Assembly (NCBI RefSeq): GCF_000744785.1
Contig: NZ_JQMO01000003.1
Coordinates: 186,001-250,000 of the forward strand
Direction of reading: 5' to 3'
DNA length: 64,000 nt
Source of the DNA: Kitasatospora azatica KCTC 9699
GTDB lineage: Bacteria > Actinomycetota > Actinomycetes > Streptomycetales > Streptomycetaceae
Positions 18,154-26,456 of this stretch are shown in pieces. Numbering within the stretch: the first letter of the stretch is position 1; the number at the start of each line of letters is the position of its first letter. The notes beneath the pieces are model-generated. The model worked only from the letters and a program-made list of their open reading frames with translations, did not search any database and was not told the DNA's origin. A program made the translations under genes and the position numbers.

Positions 18154-18306
18154 CTGGGAACCGTGGCGAGGAATCTGCCGTGGCACAACTGGTTATCGTG
18201 CCGGTGCACTGGCCGCAGCCGACCGCAACCAGATCGCCACAGCCGTAAACACCGCCTCAATCAGTTCGGTCAGCGCCGGGCCCCCGCCCCGGACCGCCTC
18301 GGCTGC

Positions 18307-19269
18307 TCAGCCCAGCGCCTCCATCAGGGCGGTGACATAGGCGTCCAGCCGCTCCGCCACGACCCGCGTCGTCAGCTCCGCCCTCCCGGTCTCCCGCCAT
18401 GCCCGCGCCACCAGCTCCACCTCTTCGGAGAACGCCAGCGGGCTCCGCACCCGCCAGTACAGCCGCTCGCTCGCCGCTGCGGCCAGCACCCCGCCGGCCT
18501 CCTCGTACGCCTCGGCGAACCGCTGACCCCACTCGGGACCGTGCAGCAACGCCAGATTGGTGGAGCAGTGCGCCACATCGAGATCCGCCGGGCCCCAGGA
18601 GGTAGCCGCCCAGTCGACGACGCCGGTCAGCCGCGCACCGGCCGACCTTGCGGGCAGCACGTCGAACAGCACGTTCCCGGGTTGGAAGTCCCGGTGCAGG
18701 AATCGCCCTTCATAGGGCGGCGCGGGCCTGCGGATCACGTCGATCGCCGCGGCCCATGCCACCGCGTCGGCACCCCCTGGAACCACCACGGTGTCGGCGG
18801 TCGTCAACGCCACATACTCCCGGGGCCGCTCGACGGGTCGCAACGCGTGGATCGCGACCAGTTGACGGGCCAGCAGCGGGACGCGCGTCTCCAGTCCCTC
18901 GTCGTCGAAGACCGTCCCGCCCGCCAGATGTGTCATGAGGAGCGACGGATACTCGCACTGCGCGGCGGTCGGATCAACCGCGACCAGTCCAGGAGCCGGC
19001 ACCTCGGACCCCGCCAGCAGTGTCAGGGCGCCGACCTCCCTGATCAGCGAGTCCTCGGCGCGCTCCAGGTAGTACGGGTCGACGTAGGTCCGCAGCACCA
19101 GGTCACGGGTGCCTCCGTCCCGGGTGCCGACGGTCAGCCTCCGCATCTCGGCGGTGCTGCCGCCGTGCAGCGCCTCAATTCTGACGATCCGTTCGCCGAC
19201 CTCCAGTTGTCGGCTCACCCAAGCCCGTGTCAACGGTCGGACGGCGTCCGCCTCATGATGGTTGGTCAC
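18307..19269 (-). CDS. APH-family phosphotransferase
   Basis: The 320-residue protein has a kinase-like APH fold. The catalytic loop is FLHRDFQPGNVLFD (about 209-222: His, Asp and Asn), and the metal-binding DWA block is GVVDWAATSWGPADLDVAHC (about 235-255). The N-lobe shows 'LHGGSTAEMRRLTV' and an RTYVDPYY strand. Members phosphorylate aminoglycosides, macrolides, choline, homoserine or fructosamine-like compounds; nothing here fixes the substrate, so no resistance should be claimed. It stands alone; the 120 bp downstream hold no gene I can support. Confidence 0.8.
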   Translation of the reverse strand: MTNHHEADAVRPLTRAWVSRQLEVGERIVRIEALHGGSTAEMRRLTVGTRDGGTRDLVLRTYVDPYYLERAEDSLIREVGALTLLAGSEVPAPGLVAVDPTAAQCEYPSLLMTHLAGGTVFDDEGLETRVPLLARQLVAIHALRPVERPREYVALTTADTVVVPGGADAVAWAAAIDVIRRPAPPYEGRFLHRDFQPGNVLFDVLPARSAGARLTGVVDWAATSWGPADLDVAHCSTNLALLHGPEWGQRFAEAYEEAGGVLAAAASERLYWRVRSPLAFSEEVELVARAWRETGRAELTTRVVAERLDAYVTALMEALG

Positions 19270-19474
19270 CGCGCCAGCTCATCATCCGGACGGCAGCACG
19301 CGCAAAAGCTTTTGGCGGAATGACCAGCGCCCTTTCTGTCCGACAAGCGCCGGGGCCCGATCGAGCCCGTGATCGATGAGCGGACACGTCGTTCTGCCAG
19401 CCCGCCGAGAAAACCCGTTGCGAGCGACCCGCACCGGATGTCTGATGGATCGGCTACCGATCATGGGACGGAAC

Positions 19475-20053
19475 ATGAGCATGTCGCTGCCCACCCCCTC
19501 GTTGCACACCGCTCGTCTTCGACTGCGTGCCTTCGAGGACGCTGATGCGAACGACCTCTTCGCACTGCACAGCAGCGCCTACGTGCTGCGCTACTGGGAC
19601 TCGCCGCCGTGGAGCGAGCCCGCGCGCGCCGAGAAGTTCATCAGGGATTGCCGGCAGATGGCGCAGGAGGGCACCGGGGCGCGGCTCGCCGTGGATCGTG
19701 TCTCCGACGGGGCGTTCATCGGCTGGTGCAGCCTGAACAGGTGGAATCCGGACTACCGCAGCGCGGCGATCGGCTACTGCTTCGGCGATGCGGCGTGGGG
19801 TCACGGCTACGCGACCGAGGCCTCGCGCGCTCTGCTGCGGTGGGCATTCGACACGCTGGACCTGAATCGCGTCCAGGCTGAGGCCGATACGCGCAACGTG
19901 GCGTCTGCCCGCGTGCTGGAGAAGCTCGGCTTCGTGCGGGAAGGGACGTTGCGGGAAGACTGCGTCGTCAACGGCGATGTCTCTGACTCGTGGGTGTACG
20001 GGCTGATCAGGCGGGAGTGGCAGCCGTCGTCCGAGTCGGTTCCCACCCGCTGA
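19475..20053 (+). CDS. GNAT acetyltransferase, RimJ/RimL type
   Basis: This 192-residue GNAT begins MSMSLPTPSLHTARLRLRAF. The order 'LHTARLRLRAFEDADANDLF', 'IGYCFGDAAWGHGYATEASR' (acetyl-CoA loop, G-x-G-x-A), 'NRVQAEADTRNVASARVLEK' and 'LGFVREGTLRED' is diagnostic of the RimJ/RimL branch, which acetylates protein N-termini or small amines. The frame is open upstream to 19376, but that stretch lacks family sequence; ATG 19475 follows GGGACGG at a fair distance and is my choice. ATG 19481 is a second option. Confidence 0.82.
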   Translation: MSMSLPTPSLHTARLRLRAFEDADANDLFALHSSAYVLRYWDSPPWSEPARAEKFIRDCRQMAQEGTGARLAVDRVSDGAFIGWCSLNRWNPDYRSAAIGYCFGDAAWGHGYATEASRALLRWAFDTLDLNRVQAEADTRNVASARVLEKLGFVREGTLREDCVVNGDVSDSWVYGLIRREWQPSSESVPTR

Positions 20054-20157
20054 GTTCCGTCGCCGTCAGCGTGGCCTCGATCCGCCAGTGGCTCAGGCCG
20101 TAATCAGGCCGACAAAAGCAGTGGCCGTCCGCCCGGCTTCGCTGACACGATCTGGGC

Positions 20158-20682
20158 GTGACCACGTTGTTCCTGATGGTCGGCCTGCCAGGGGCCGGAA
20201 AGACCACGAGGGCTCGGCAACTCGCCGATGAGCACGGCGCGCTGCGCCTGACGCCCGATGACTGGATGATTCCCCTGTTCGGCGAGGCGGAGTCGGACGG
20301 GAAGCGCGACGTGCTGGAGGGGCGCATGCTCTGGCTCGCCTTGGAGGCGGTCAAGCTGGGCACCAATGTCGTGGTGGACTACGGCTGTTGGTCCCGGGAC
20401 GAACGGTCCGCGATCCGCTGGCTGGTGGAGGCCGAGGACGCGTCCTTCCGCATGGTTTACCTGCCGGTGGACGATGAGACGCAACGCGCCCGGATCGCCC
20501 ATCGCTGGGCGACCACCCCCGAGGAGACGTTCCCGATGACTGAGGCCGACATCCTGGACGGGCGGGCGCACTTCGAGGAGCCCGACGCGGCGGAGCTGGG
20601 AGGCGGCGCGGCCGCCGGCCCGCCCTCCGGCTGGGCGGGCTGGCGGGAGTGGGCCGCCAGCCGGTGGCCGTCGTTCGCGTGA
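20158..20682 (+). CDS. AAA/zeta-like P-loop kinase
   Basis: A 174-residue P-loop protein starting at GTG (TTLFLMVGLPGAGKTTRARQ). Walker A GLPGAGKTT is at about 9-17, and 'LTPDDWMIPLF' (39-49) gives the Asp seen in zeta-toxin, chloramphenicol phosphotransferase and polynucleotide-kinase-like proteins. 'VVVDYGCWSRDERSAIR' is the second acidic strand, and 'RIAHRW' supplies lid arginines. These small kinases phosphorylate a diverse set of nucleotides, sugars or antibiotics. It follows the GNAT by 100 bp on the same strand. No antitoxin-like partner is adjacent, so a toxin role is not supported. Confidence 0.75.
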   Translation: MTTLFLMVGLPGAGKTTRARQLADEHGALRLTPDDWMIPLFGEAESDGKRDVLEGRMLWLALEAVKLGTNVVVDYGCWSRDERSAIRWLVEAEDASFRMVYLPVDDETQRARIAHRWATTPEETFPMTEADILDGRAHFEEPDAAELGGGAAAGPPSGWAGWREWAASRWPSFA

Positions 20683-20807
20683 CTGTTTCAGGTGGAGATC
20701 CGCTGACCGGACCCTGGCCTTGCGGAGTCCGAAGTCACGTGCGCAATACAGGAGTTCGCCACCTCGGACGGTCTTGAAGCGGCGGACCGTCTTGCGGTCC
20801 GGGCCGG

Positions 20808-21143
20808 CTACCCATCCCAAGGGTTACCGTGCGGCAGACAGCCGAAGGCCTGGAGGCGTGAGTCGACGTCTTTCAGACCGGCAACGCCCGTGCCGAACTC
20901 TTCCCAACCCAGGGCTTCCGTCTCCTTGGCCTGTGCCGGAGCCATGGTCGGGCCGAGGCGGAGGAGCGAGACGCTCATGACGCTGTCCAGGCCGGAGCCA
21001 AGGTGCTGCAAGGCGGTCGACCAAGCGGTCTGGGTCTCCTGGTCGGGTATCGGGCTGTACTGCCCGGCGCCGCGAAGATCCTTGTACGTCTGATTCAGGT
21101 CGATGACATTGCTGCCTTTGGCACGAAAGGCAGCACGTGTCAC
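20808..21143 (-). CDS. Hypothetical protein, 111 residues
   Basis: From a GTG at 21143 preceded by GGGG, this frame encodes a soluble acidic protein with a natural composition: NVIDLNQTYKDLRGAGQYSP, then 'TAWSTALQHLGSGLDS' and 'AKETEALGWEEFGTGVAGLK'. It has no motif I recognise. The frame carries on upstream for a long way, but that part is the shadow of the TerD-like gene at 21285. It is divergent from that gene, and the two starts are about 140 bp apart. It could also be the remains of a longer gene. Confidence 0.4.
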   Translation of the reverse strand: MTRAAFRAKGSNVIDLNQTYKDLRGAGQYSPIPDQETQTAWSTALQHLGSGLDSVMSVSLLRLGPTMAPAQAKETEALGWEEFGTGVAGLKDVDSRLQAFGCLPHGNPWDG

Positions 21144-21284
21144 AGCCCCACGATCGAAACGCTCATCGGACCATCCTGCCGGAGCCGAGCGGTCCACCGC
21201 TCCCCCGTTTCCTCGCCGGCCGACCCGCCTGACCGCTCGAAAACCCGAATGCGTCGGCTCGCGTGGTTCTGGGATCATGCCCGG

Positions 21285-23456
21285 ATGACCCACCATCTTG
21301 CGCCCCTGGTCATCCGTCACACGCACCGCCTCCCCGCCCCTTCCGGACCAGCCGGGCAAGGCGCCGTCGCAGCGCGGCGGTTCGACGCCGCGCTGATGTC
21401 CGCGGGCTTCAAGCTCTCGGCCGGCCTGCTGGAGCACCTGGCGGGGCTGTCCGAGGAAACGGTCGTCGACACCGCCGCGCGCACCCTGGACACCGTCCGC
21501 CAGATGGTCGGTGACCACGTCCAGCACAACGTCTACTTCGTCGACTTCCCGGCCAACGTGCCCGACACCTTCGAATTCTGGATGCGGTGCATCGGCGAGG
21601 CGCTCGCCGACGACGGCTCGCGCGAGAACACGCTCGCCCAGCTGCGCACCGGTGTGGTCGACCTGCTGACGCTCCCGTCGTACGGCAACTACCAGCACAC
21701 GTACGCCGAGATGCTGGCCGCTCACGACGAGCTGATCGCGGCCGCGGGCGACCGTATGACGGTCCTGCAGCTGGGCGGTCCCCTGGAGGACGAGGTCACC
21801 GCGCTGTATCTGGCCCTGGCGGGCAGCACCACTCCGCTGGGCGAGGAGGGGCTGCGCGACCTCGGCACACTCGCCGAGCACTGCGTGGACGGTCCCCAGC
21901 CCGAGGCGATACCGGTGCGGGAGAACCGCGCCGTCGTCAACCTCACCCGCCTCCAGGCCGGCGCGGACCTCCTGCTGGACACCGTCACTGACGTGCTCCG
22001 CCTGGCCTGCGCGCTCTCGGACGGCGATGTGTCCCTGGTGGAACCGACCCGGTTCCGGTCGCCGGCCCGGCCGGTCCGCCGCGCCCTGCTCGCCGGCCTC
22101 GACGCGGTGGTCGCGGCGGCCCCCGCCAAGCTCGCCGATGTCAACGCGCACCGCGAGGCGTTCAAGCGCCTCGGCGAGCGGCTCCACCCGCACGAGTACC
22201 CGCGCTGGCCGCACGCCGCCCAGGTGTTCGCCGTCGCCCGGGGCGAGCAGGAGGCCCGGTCCTTCGACAGTCACCTCGAGGAACTGCTCGGCATGAACGA
22301 CGTCGCCGGCGCCGCGCGGCTGCTGACGGGAGCCCCGGGCAAGCTGTTCCGCTCGCTGGACCGCCTGCTGCGCTCCTGCCTCACCGAGGACGAGCGCGAT
22401 GCCGTGGTGGCCGCCGCCGAGCAGGTCGCCCCCCAGGTCTCCGGTCGGGTGCTGCTCTCGGTCCGCGAGCACCTCCACAACCGCGCGCAGGAGACCGGCG
22501 AGCGCCGCGTCTTCGTCAACCAGCGCGCCCGCGCCTGGGTCACCACGGACACCCGTTCCGTCGTGCTGCCGCCCGAGCGCGAGCGCCTGATCGCCGCCGT
22601 GGACGCCGAGATGCGCCGCCGCCTCCCGGACCCCGGGCACCTGCTGATCGACCCGGGCGTCCTCGACGTCGCGCTCCCGCTCAGCGGCAAGGCGACGACC
22701 GGCGGCTTCGGCGTGCTCCCCCGGGGCTCGCTCTCCCCGGTCGACGGCGAGCTGTTGCGGTTCTTCGTCTACTGGAAGCAGTCCAGCCACATCACCGACT
22801 TCGACCTGTCGGCGCTGATGCTGGACGCCGACTACAAGACCGTCAGCTGGCTTTCGTACACCACCCTCAAGGAGCTGGAGGGCGAGCACTCCGGCGACAT
22901 CACCAACGCGCCCAACGGCGCCTCGGAGTTCATCAACCTGCGCCTGAACGCCGTGCGCGGCGCCTTCATCGTCCCGCAGGTCAACGTCTTCTCCGGGGAG
23001 GGCTTCGAGGAGGTCGAGGAGTCCTTCTTCGGCTTCATGCTGCGCGAGGCCGAGCAGCAGGGCCGCCCGTTCGAGCCGCGCACCGTGCGGATGAAGTCGG
23101 AGCTGCGCGGGCCGGGCAGGGTCGCGCTGCCGCTGGTGTTCCTGCGCGGGAACGACGGCCGCTGGCACGCCAAGTGGCTGCACCTGTACCTCCAGGGGCA
23201 CCCGCACGCCAACCGGGTCGAGGGGAACCAGGTGTCGGTCGCCACACTGGTGCGCGGCATCGTCGAGCGCGAGTACCTGACGGTGCGCTACCTCACCGAG
23301 CTGCTCGCCGACCGGGCCACGGCCACCACGCTGTGGGACGGCACGACGGTCCCGAACGGCCCCGTCACCTACATCGGCCTGGAACGCCCGGTCGGACTGC
23401 ACCCGGAGTCGCTGGTCGTCACCCCGGAAAATCTGCGTGCCCTGATCCCCGGCTGA
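21285..23456 (+). CDS. Large protein with C-terminal TerD-type domain
   Basis: The 723-residue protein is long for the TerD group, which is usually about 190. Residues 1 to about 430 are a helix-rich region with no motif that I can name ('HNVYFVDFPANVPDTFEFWM', 'GNYQHTYAEMLAAHDELIAA'). About 460-620 resembles TerD/CABP: 'RGSLSPVDGELLRFFVYWKQ', 'HITDFDLSALMLD', 'HSGDITNAPNGASEFINLRL' and 'VPQVNVFSGEGFEEVEESFF'. TerD domains bind calcium and belong to tellurite- and stress-resistance (ter) clusters. This resembles the streptomycete MXAN_6230/SCO0854 type of protein, but I see no RING-like cysteines. ATG 21285 is chosen; 21249 is in frame. No other ter gene is nearby. Confidence 0.7.
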   Translation: MTHHLAPLVIRHTHRLPAPSGPAGQGAVAARRFDAALMSAGFKLSAGLLEHLAGLSEETVVDTAARTLDTVRQMVGDHVQHNVYFVDFPANVPDTFEFWMRCIGEALADDGSRENTLAQLRTGVVDLLTLPSYGNYQHTYAEMLAAHDELIAAAGDRMTVLQLGGPLEDEVTALYLALAGSTTPLGEEGLRDLGTLAEHCVDGPQPEAIPVRENRAVVNLTRLQAGADLLLDTVTDVLRLACALSDGDVSLVEPTRFRSPARPVRRALLAGLDAVVAAAPAKLADVNAHREAFKRLGERLHPHEYPRWPHAAQVFAVARGEQEARSFDSHLEELLGMNDVAGAARLLTGAPGKLFRSLDRLLRSCLTEDERDAVVAAAEQVAPQVSGRVLLSVREHLHNRAQETGERRVFVNQRARAWVTTDTRSVVLPPERERLIAAVDAEMRRRLPDPGHLLIDPGVLDVALPLSGKATTGGFGVLPRGSLSPVDGELLRFFVYWKQSSHITDFDLSALMLDADYKTVSWLSYTTLKELEGEHSGDITNAPNGASEFINLRLNAVRGAFIVPQVNVFSGEGFEEVEESFFGFMLREAEQQGRPFEPRTVRMKSELRGPGRVALPLVFLRGNDGRWHAKWLHLYLQGHPHANRVEGNQVSVATLVRGIVEREYLTVRYLTELLADRATATTLWDGTTVPNGPVTYIGLERPVGLHPESLVVTPENLRALIPG

Positions 23457-23484
23457 CTGCTAGCGTTGGCCCCGGCGAGGCCAT

Positions 23485-23525
23485 GGACGGACTTCCTTCT
23501 CACTCCTCACTGAATTAGTCCGTCC
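23485..23525. other. Stem-loop with 8-bp arms
   Basis: GGACGGAC (23485-23492) pairs with GTCCGTCC (23518-23525) around a 25-base loop just after the TerD-like gene and upstream of a stronger hairpin at 23548. It may contribute to termination. Confidence 0.4.
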
Positions 23526-23547
23526 GCTTTCCTCGCCCTCGACGTCA

Positions 23548-23575
23548 CGCCGGGGTGCCCAAGGGCACCCCGGCG
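23548..23575. terminator. Strong hairpin terminator after the TerD-like gene
   Basis: CGCCGGGGTGCCC (23548-23560) and GGGCACCCCGGCG (23563-23575) form a perfect 13-bp stem with a two-base loop. The next bases, TTGTCGTT, are only moderately T-rich, as usual in actinomycetes. Confidence 0.8.
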
Positions 23576-23833
23576 TTGTCGTTCCCCGATCCCCGTACTT
23601 GCGCCGCCGTGCGCGCCTTCCGGACACCCCGCGACACCCCCGCGGTCGGTCCCGGGTCACCAAACTGAGCCCAAACTGGCCTGAAGCCTTCGATCAACAG
23701 GCCATTCTCCGAACGGATGGCAAAAATGAAGGGCACCGGGCAAGTTTGGGTGTAGAATCAGAAGTGCGAGGGCGGCCCCCGCGACAGGCATCACGGTGAT
23801 GCCGACGGACCGCCACATCCAGGGGGAGACACC

Positions 23834-23986
23834 ATGACCTACCAACTCGACACTGCGCGGGCCACGATCGACGAGCGTCTGCGGGAGGCCGAGAACTACC
23901 GCCTCGCCCGCGCACTCCGGCTCAAGAACCGCGCCGAACGCACCACCCGGCGCGCGTACCAGGCCCTCACCAACCTGGCCTCATGA
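23834..23986 (+). CDS. 50-residue basic protein
   Basis: A strong Shine-Dalgarno (AGGGGGAG, 23821-23828) lies six bases before ATG 23834. The product begins MTYQLDTARATIDERLREAE and ends AYQALTNLAS; the middle (NYRLARALRLKNRAERTTRR) is a basic helix, and the whole is likely one amphipathic helix or coiled coil. The gene is isolated between a terminator at 23548-23575 and another just after its stop at 24000-24035, which argues for a real monocistronic transcript. Function is unknown; small basic helical proteins of this kind could bind nucleic acid or a partner protein. Confidence 0.65.
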   Translation: MTYQLDTARATIDERLREAENYRLARALRLKNRAERTTRRAYQALTNLAS

Positions 23987-23999
23987 GCACCCCGACCTC

Positions 24000-24035
24000 A
24001 ACGGGCCGTCACCGCACCATCGGTGACGGCCCGTT
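24000..24035. terminator. Perfect 15-bp hairpin terminator
   Basis: AACGGGCCGTCACCG (24000-24014) pairs with CGGTGACGGCCCGTT (24021-24035) across a six-base loop, followed by CTGCTTTCC. It lies 13 bp after the stop of the 50-residue gene. Confidence 0.88.
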
Positions 24036-24211
24036 CTGCTTTCCGTAGACAGCGGCACTGGGCGCTCAGAGCAGCGCACCGCCGCAAGAACAAGATCCAA
24101 GGCCTCTTCCTTTATCCGCAGGACGCGGGGTACCTCTGGACTGTGAGCGGCCGGTCCGCAGGCGCAGCGCGCCGGCCGGTCGGCGGACGCAGCACCGAGG
24201 GAGGCAGGCCC

Positions 24212-25099
24212 ATGAGCGATGAAGGCTTCGAGGACGGCTGGCAGGTGGACGGGCGTTGCACGAACTGCGACGTCGCCCGGCAGCTCGCCCCCGGCCTGAT
24301 CGGTGAGGTCGACGGCCGCTCGGTCGTCCTGCGCCAGCCGCAGGACCAGGCCGAGGCCCGGCAGCTGCACGCCGCCGCGCACGCCTGCCCCACCCGGTCG
24401 ATCCATCCCCCGGCCGGGCCGCTGGACCCAGCACTGGACCCGTTCCCGCTGGCCCTGGACGACACCGTGCACCTGTGCGGACACAACTCCAGGCACACCG
24501 CGGGCGCCAACTCCTACCTGCTGCGCCGCCCCGACGGCACCCGGATGATGGTCGACACGCCACGCTGGAGCGCTGCACTGGCCACGCGCTACGAAGGGCT
24601 GGGCCCCGTCACCGACGTCCTGCTCACCCACCGCGACCATGCCGCGCACGGCCGCCGCTACGCCGACCGCTTCGGCGCCCGGCTGTGGATCCACGAGGGT
24701 GACCTCGATGCCGCCCCGGACGCCGATCGTGTGCTGCGCGGCACCGATCCGGTGGAGATCGCCGAAGGGGTGCTCGCGCTGCCCTTCCCCGGGCACACGC
24801 GAGGCAGCGTGCTCTACCTGGCGGACCAGCGGTACTGCTTCAGCGGCGACAGCTTGTACTGGTCGCGGACCACCGCGGACATCGAGGTGGTCGACAATGT
24901 CACCTGGTACTCCATCGAGGAGTTGGCCGCCTCGTTGGCCCGGACCACCGACCTGCTGCACTTCGAGTGGCTGCTGCCGGGCCACGGCGACCGTCGACGC
25001 CTCCCCGCCGAGGACATCACCCGGCGGCTGCGGGACCTGACCGCGCGCACCCGAGAACTCCAGCCCCGCGCCGTCGACTTCACCGCGATGCGCTGGTAG
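24212..25099 (+). CDS. Ferredoxin-like/metallo-beta-lactamase-fold fusion hydrolase
   Basis: The 295-residue protein starts at ATG 24212 after GAGGGAGG. Residues 1-75 resemble a ferredoxin head: VDGRCTNCDVARQLAP and AHACPTRSI, with three of the cysteines that usually bind a cluster and Val where homologous ferredoxins often have Cys. Residues about 85-270 are an MBL-fold domain: 'VLLTHRDHAAHG' (H-x-x-D-H metal loop), 'RLWIHEGD', 'LPFPGHTRGSVLYL' (metal His), 'CFSGDSLYW' (bridging Asp) and 'LLPGHGDRRR' (final His). The metal site looks complete, so hydrolase activity is likely; the substrate is unknown. The ferredoxin head suggests redox coupling or a structural cluster. Confidence 0.78.
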   Translation: MSDEGFEDGWQVDGRCTNCDVARQLAPGLIGEVDGRSVVLRQPQDQAEARQLHAAAHACPTRSIHPPAGPLDPALDPFPLALDDTVHLCGHNSRHTAGANSYLLRRPDGTRMMVDTPRWSAALATRYEGLGPVTDVLLTHRDHAAHGRRYADRFGARLWIHEGDLDAAPDADRVLRGTDPVEIAEGVLALPFPGHTRGSVLYLADQRYCFSGDSLYWSRTTADIEVVDNVTWYSIEELAASLARTTDLLHFEWLLPGHGDRRRLPAEDITRRLRDLTARTRELQPRAVDFTAMRW

Positions 25100-25340
25100 C
25101 GGGCGACGACTGCGGAGGAGGCGTCGGTGCTGGCTCGACCCGGCCCCTGTCGGCGGAGCCCGGTCCTGTCAGCGGGGCCCGCTACCGTTCGCCGACAACC
25201 GACGTGGGGAGAAGTCCGTGGTGGACGCGGGGGCGGGCGTCCTGGGCTGCATGTTCATTCCTGGCTGACCCGGGGAGCCGGCGTGGGAAACTGACGTGGG
25301 GTCAACGGGCTTAGGTGCGCTGACCTTCTTCGATTCGACC

Positions 25341-25566
25341 TCAGTCGGCTGCCTTGTCCCGGGACAGCTTGGCGCCGATGTCCCTCCGGGTGGTGTCGAG
25401 CTTGCGCAGCACGTTGGCGACGTAGTGCTCGACCGTCCTCGGGGACTGGAAGAGGACCTCGGCGATCTACTGGTTGGTGGCGTTCCCGGCGAGCAGCTCG
25501 GCCACCTGCCGTTCGCGGGGGGAGGCGGTCGCCGTAGCCGCGCCGTCCGACGGTGGCGGGTTTGTT
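25341..25566 (-). pseudogene. LuxR-type response regulator, C-terminal HTH fragment with internal stop
   Basis: Reading leftwards, about 75 codons give ASPRERQVAELLAGNATNQ, a TAG stop (25467-25469), then IAEVLFQSPRTVEHYVANVL and RKLDTTRRDIGAKLSRDKA with a stop at 25341. This is the GerE/LuxR helix-turn-helix: 'S.RE..VA.L.A.G.TN.EIA..L..S..TVE.HV..'. The TAG replaces the Glu of 'EIA' (GAG to TAG). The receiver domain is absent; a membrane-protein gene begins 30 bp upstream on the same strand. So it is both truncated and interrupted. Confidence 0.75.
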
Positions 25567-25593
25567 CAGTTGATGCCACCACCGGTGCACTGC

Positions 25594-26100
25594 CTAGAAC
25601 CAGGGCTGCGCCACCGCCACGACACCGAGCATGACCACACCGGCAACGGCACGGTAGGGAAGCCGAAGACGCGGGGCCACCAGCAGTGCGCTGGACGTGT
25701 AAGACACCGCGAAGGCGGACACCACGAACCAGACGGGTGCGGAGGAGCCCCGCTCGCCGAGGAGGGATCCGGCCAGGACGAAGGTCGAGGGCGAGACCAG
25801 GGCTCCGAGCAGCGCCACCGCCCACGCCGGGCGCACATTCAGGCAGCGCAGGACGAGCCACGCCACCGGGAAGCTGAGGAATCGCAGGAACACGGAAACG
25901 GCGATGGCCCCGCCGAAGCAGCCGAACCCCGAACCTTTCTGCGCCTGCAGGCTCGCCTCGCACTGTGCGTCGCTTGCCAGCAGCCACGCCAGGACGAGGC
26001 CGCATGCGGCTCCCGCCAAAGCGGCGGCAGCCGCGCGGGTCACGGCATAGCGCGCGCCTTCGAGCGGCGGCGCCTTGGACGTGCTGTCGTCGACAGTCAT
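25594..26100 (-). CDS. Integral membrane protein, unknown function
   Basis: This 168-residue protein has a polar start (MTVDDSTSKAPPLEGAR) and about five membrane helices: about 20-42, 66-86 (AIAVSVFLRFLSFPVAWLVL), 88-108, 118-140 and 148-165. Three Cys (residues about 33, 47 and 60) lie in or near the first loop. No family is recognised. The start lies 36 bp downstream of a perfect 16-bp palindrome, so it is probably under specific control. Directly downstream is a broken LuxR-type gene, which may once have been its regulator. Confidence 0.6.
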   Translation of the reverse strand: MTVDDSTSKAPPLEGARYAVTRAAAAALAGAACGLVLAWLLASDAQCEASLQAQKGSGFGCFGGAIAVSVFLRFLSFPVAWLVLRCLNVRPAWAVALLGALVSPSTFVLAGSLLGERGSSAPVWFVVSAFAVSYTSSALLVAPRLRLPYRAVAGVVMLGVVAVAQPWF

Positions 26101-26135
26101 GGCGCCAGGCTCCCAGAGGCGGCATCCAGACGTCC

Positions 26136-26151
26136 TGAGTACGCGTACTCA
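26136..26151. promoter_or_regulatory. Perfect 16-bp palindrome TGAGTACGCGTACTCA
   Basis: The palindrome centres 43 bp upstream of the membrane-protein start (26100) and about 310 bp upstream of the dacB operon. Its size and symmetry suit a dimeric LuxR-, TetR- or MerR-type regulator. The neighbouring LuxR-type relic makes a response-regulator site attractive, but that link is inference. I see nothing else in 26152-26456 except two diverged copies of GGCGCGAAGG. Confidence 0.6.
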
Positions 26152-26456
26152 AAACCTCGGCACGGTCAGGTCGTCCGACAGAAGCGGCGCACCAACCCGC
26201 CACGCCTCGGGCCGGTGGCCGGTACCTGATCCAGGTGCCGGCCCGAGGCTTGGCGCCGCGTCAGACTGTCGGCCGTGCGGGGGAATTCTCGGCGGGCGCG
26301 GGTCAGCACCCGCCGATTCACGGGCGGCCGGCGCGAAGGTGGGGTCAGTCGGCGCGAAGGCGGGAGTCGGCGGCGCAGCTGGGCAGGCGGGCCCGGCCGG
26401 CAGTCCCGCCGGTGGCACCGGCTCGTCCCGCAACCCGTTCGCCCCTTGGAGGCGCC

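Noticed and set aside
18307..19269. Aminoglycoside resistance determinant
   Set aside because: Only the general APH kinase motifs are visible, which also occur in enzymes for sugars and amino alcohols.
20158..20682. Zeta-toxin toxin-antitoxin pair
   Set aside because: The P-loop protein has zeta-like features but no small antitoxin gene is next to it. The neighbours are a GNAT and an unrelated protein.
25200..25260. Short frame VVDAGAGVLGCMFIPG after GGGGAG, considered as a peptide precursor
   Set aside because: Sixteen codons with no leader/core organisation and no modification genes nearby. Chance is sufficient.
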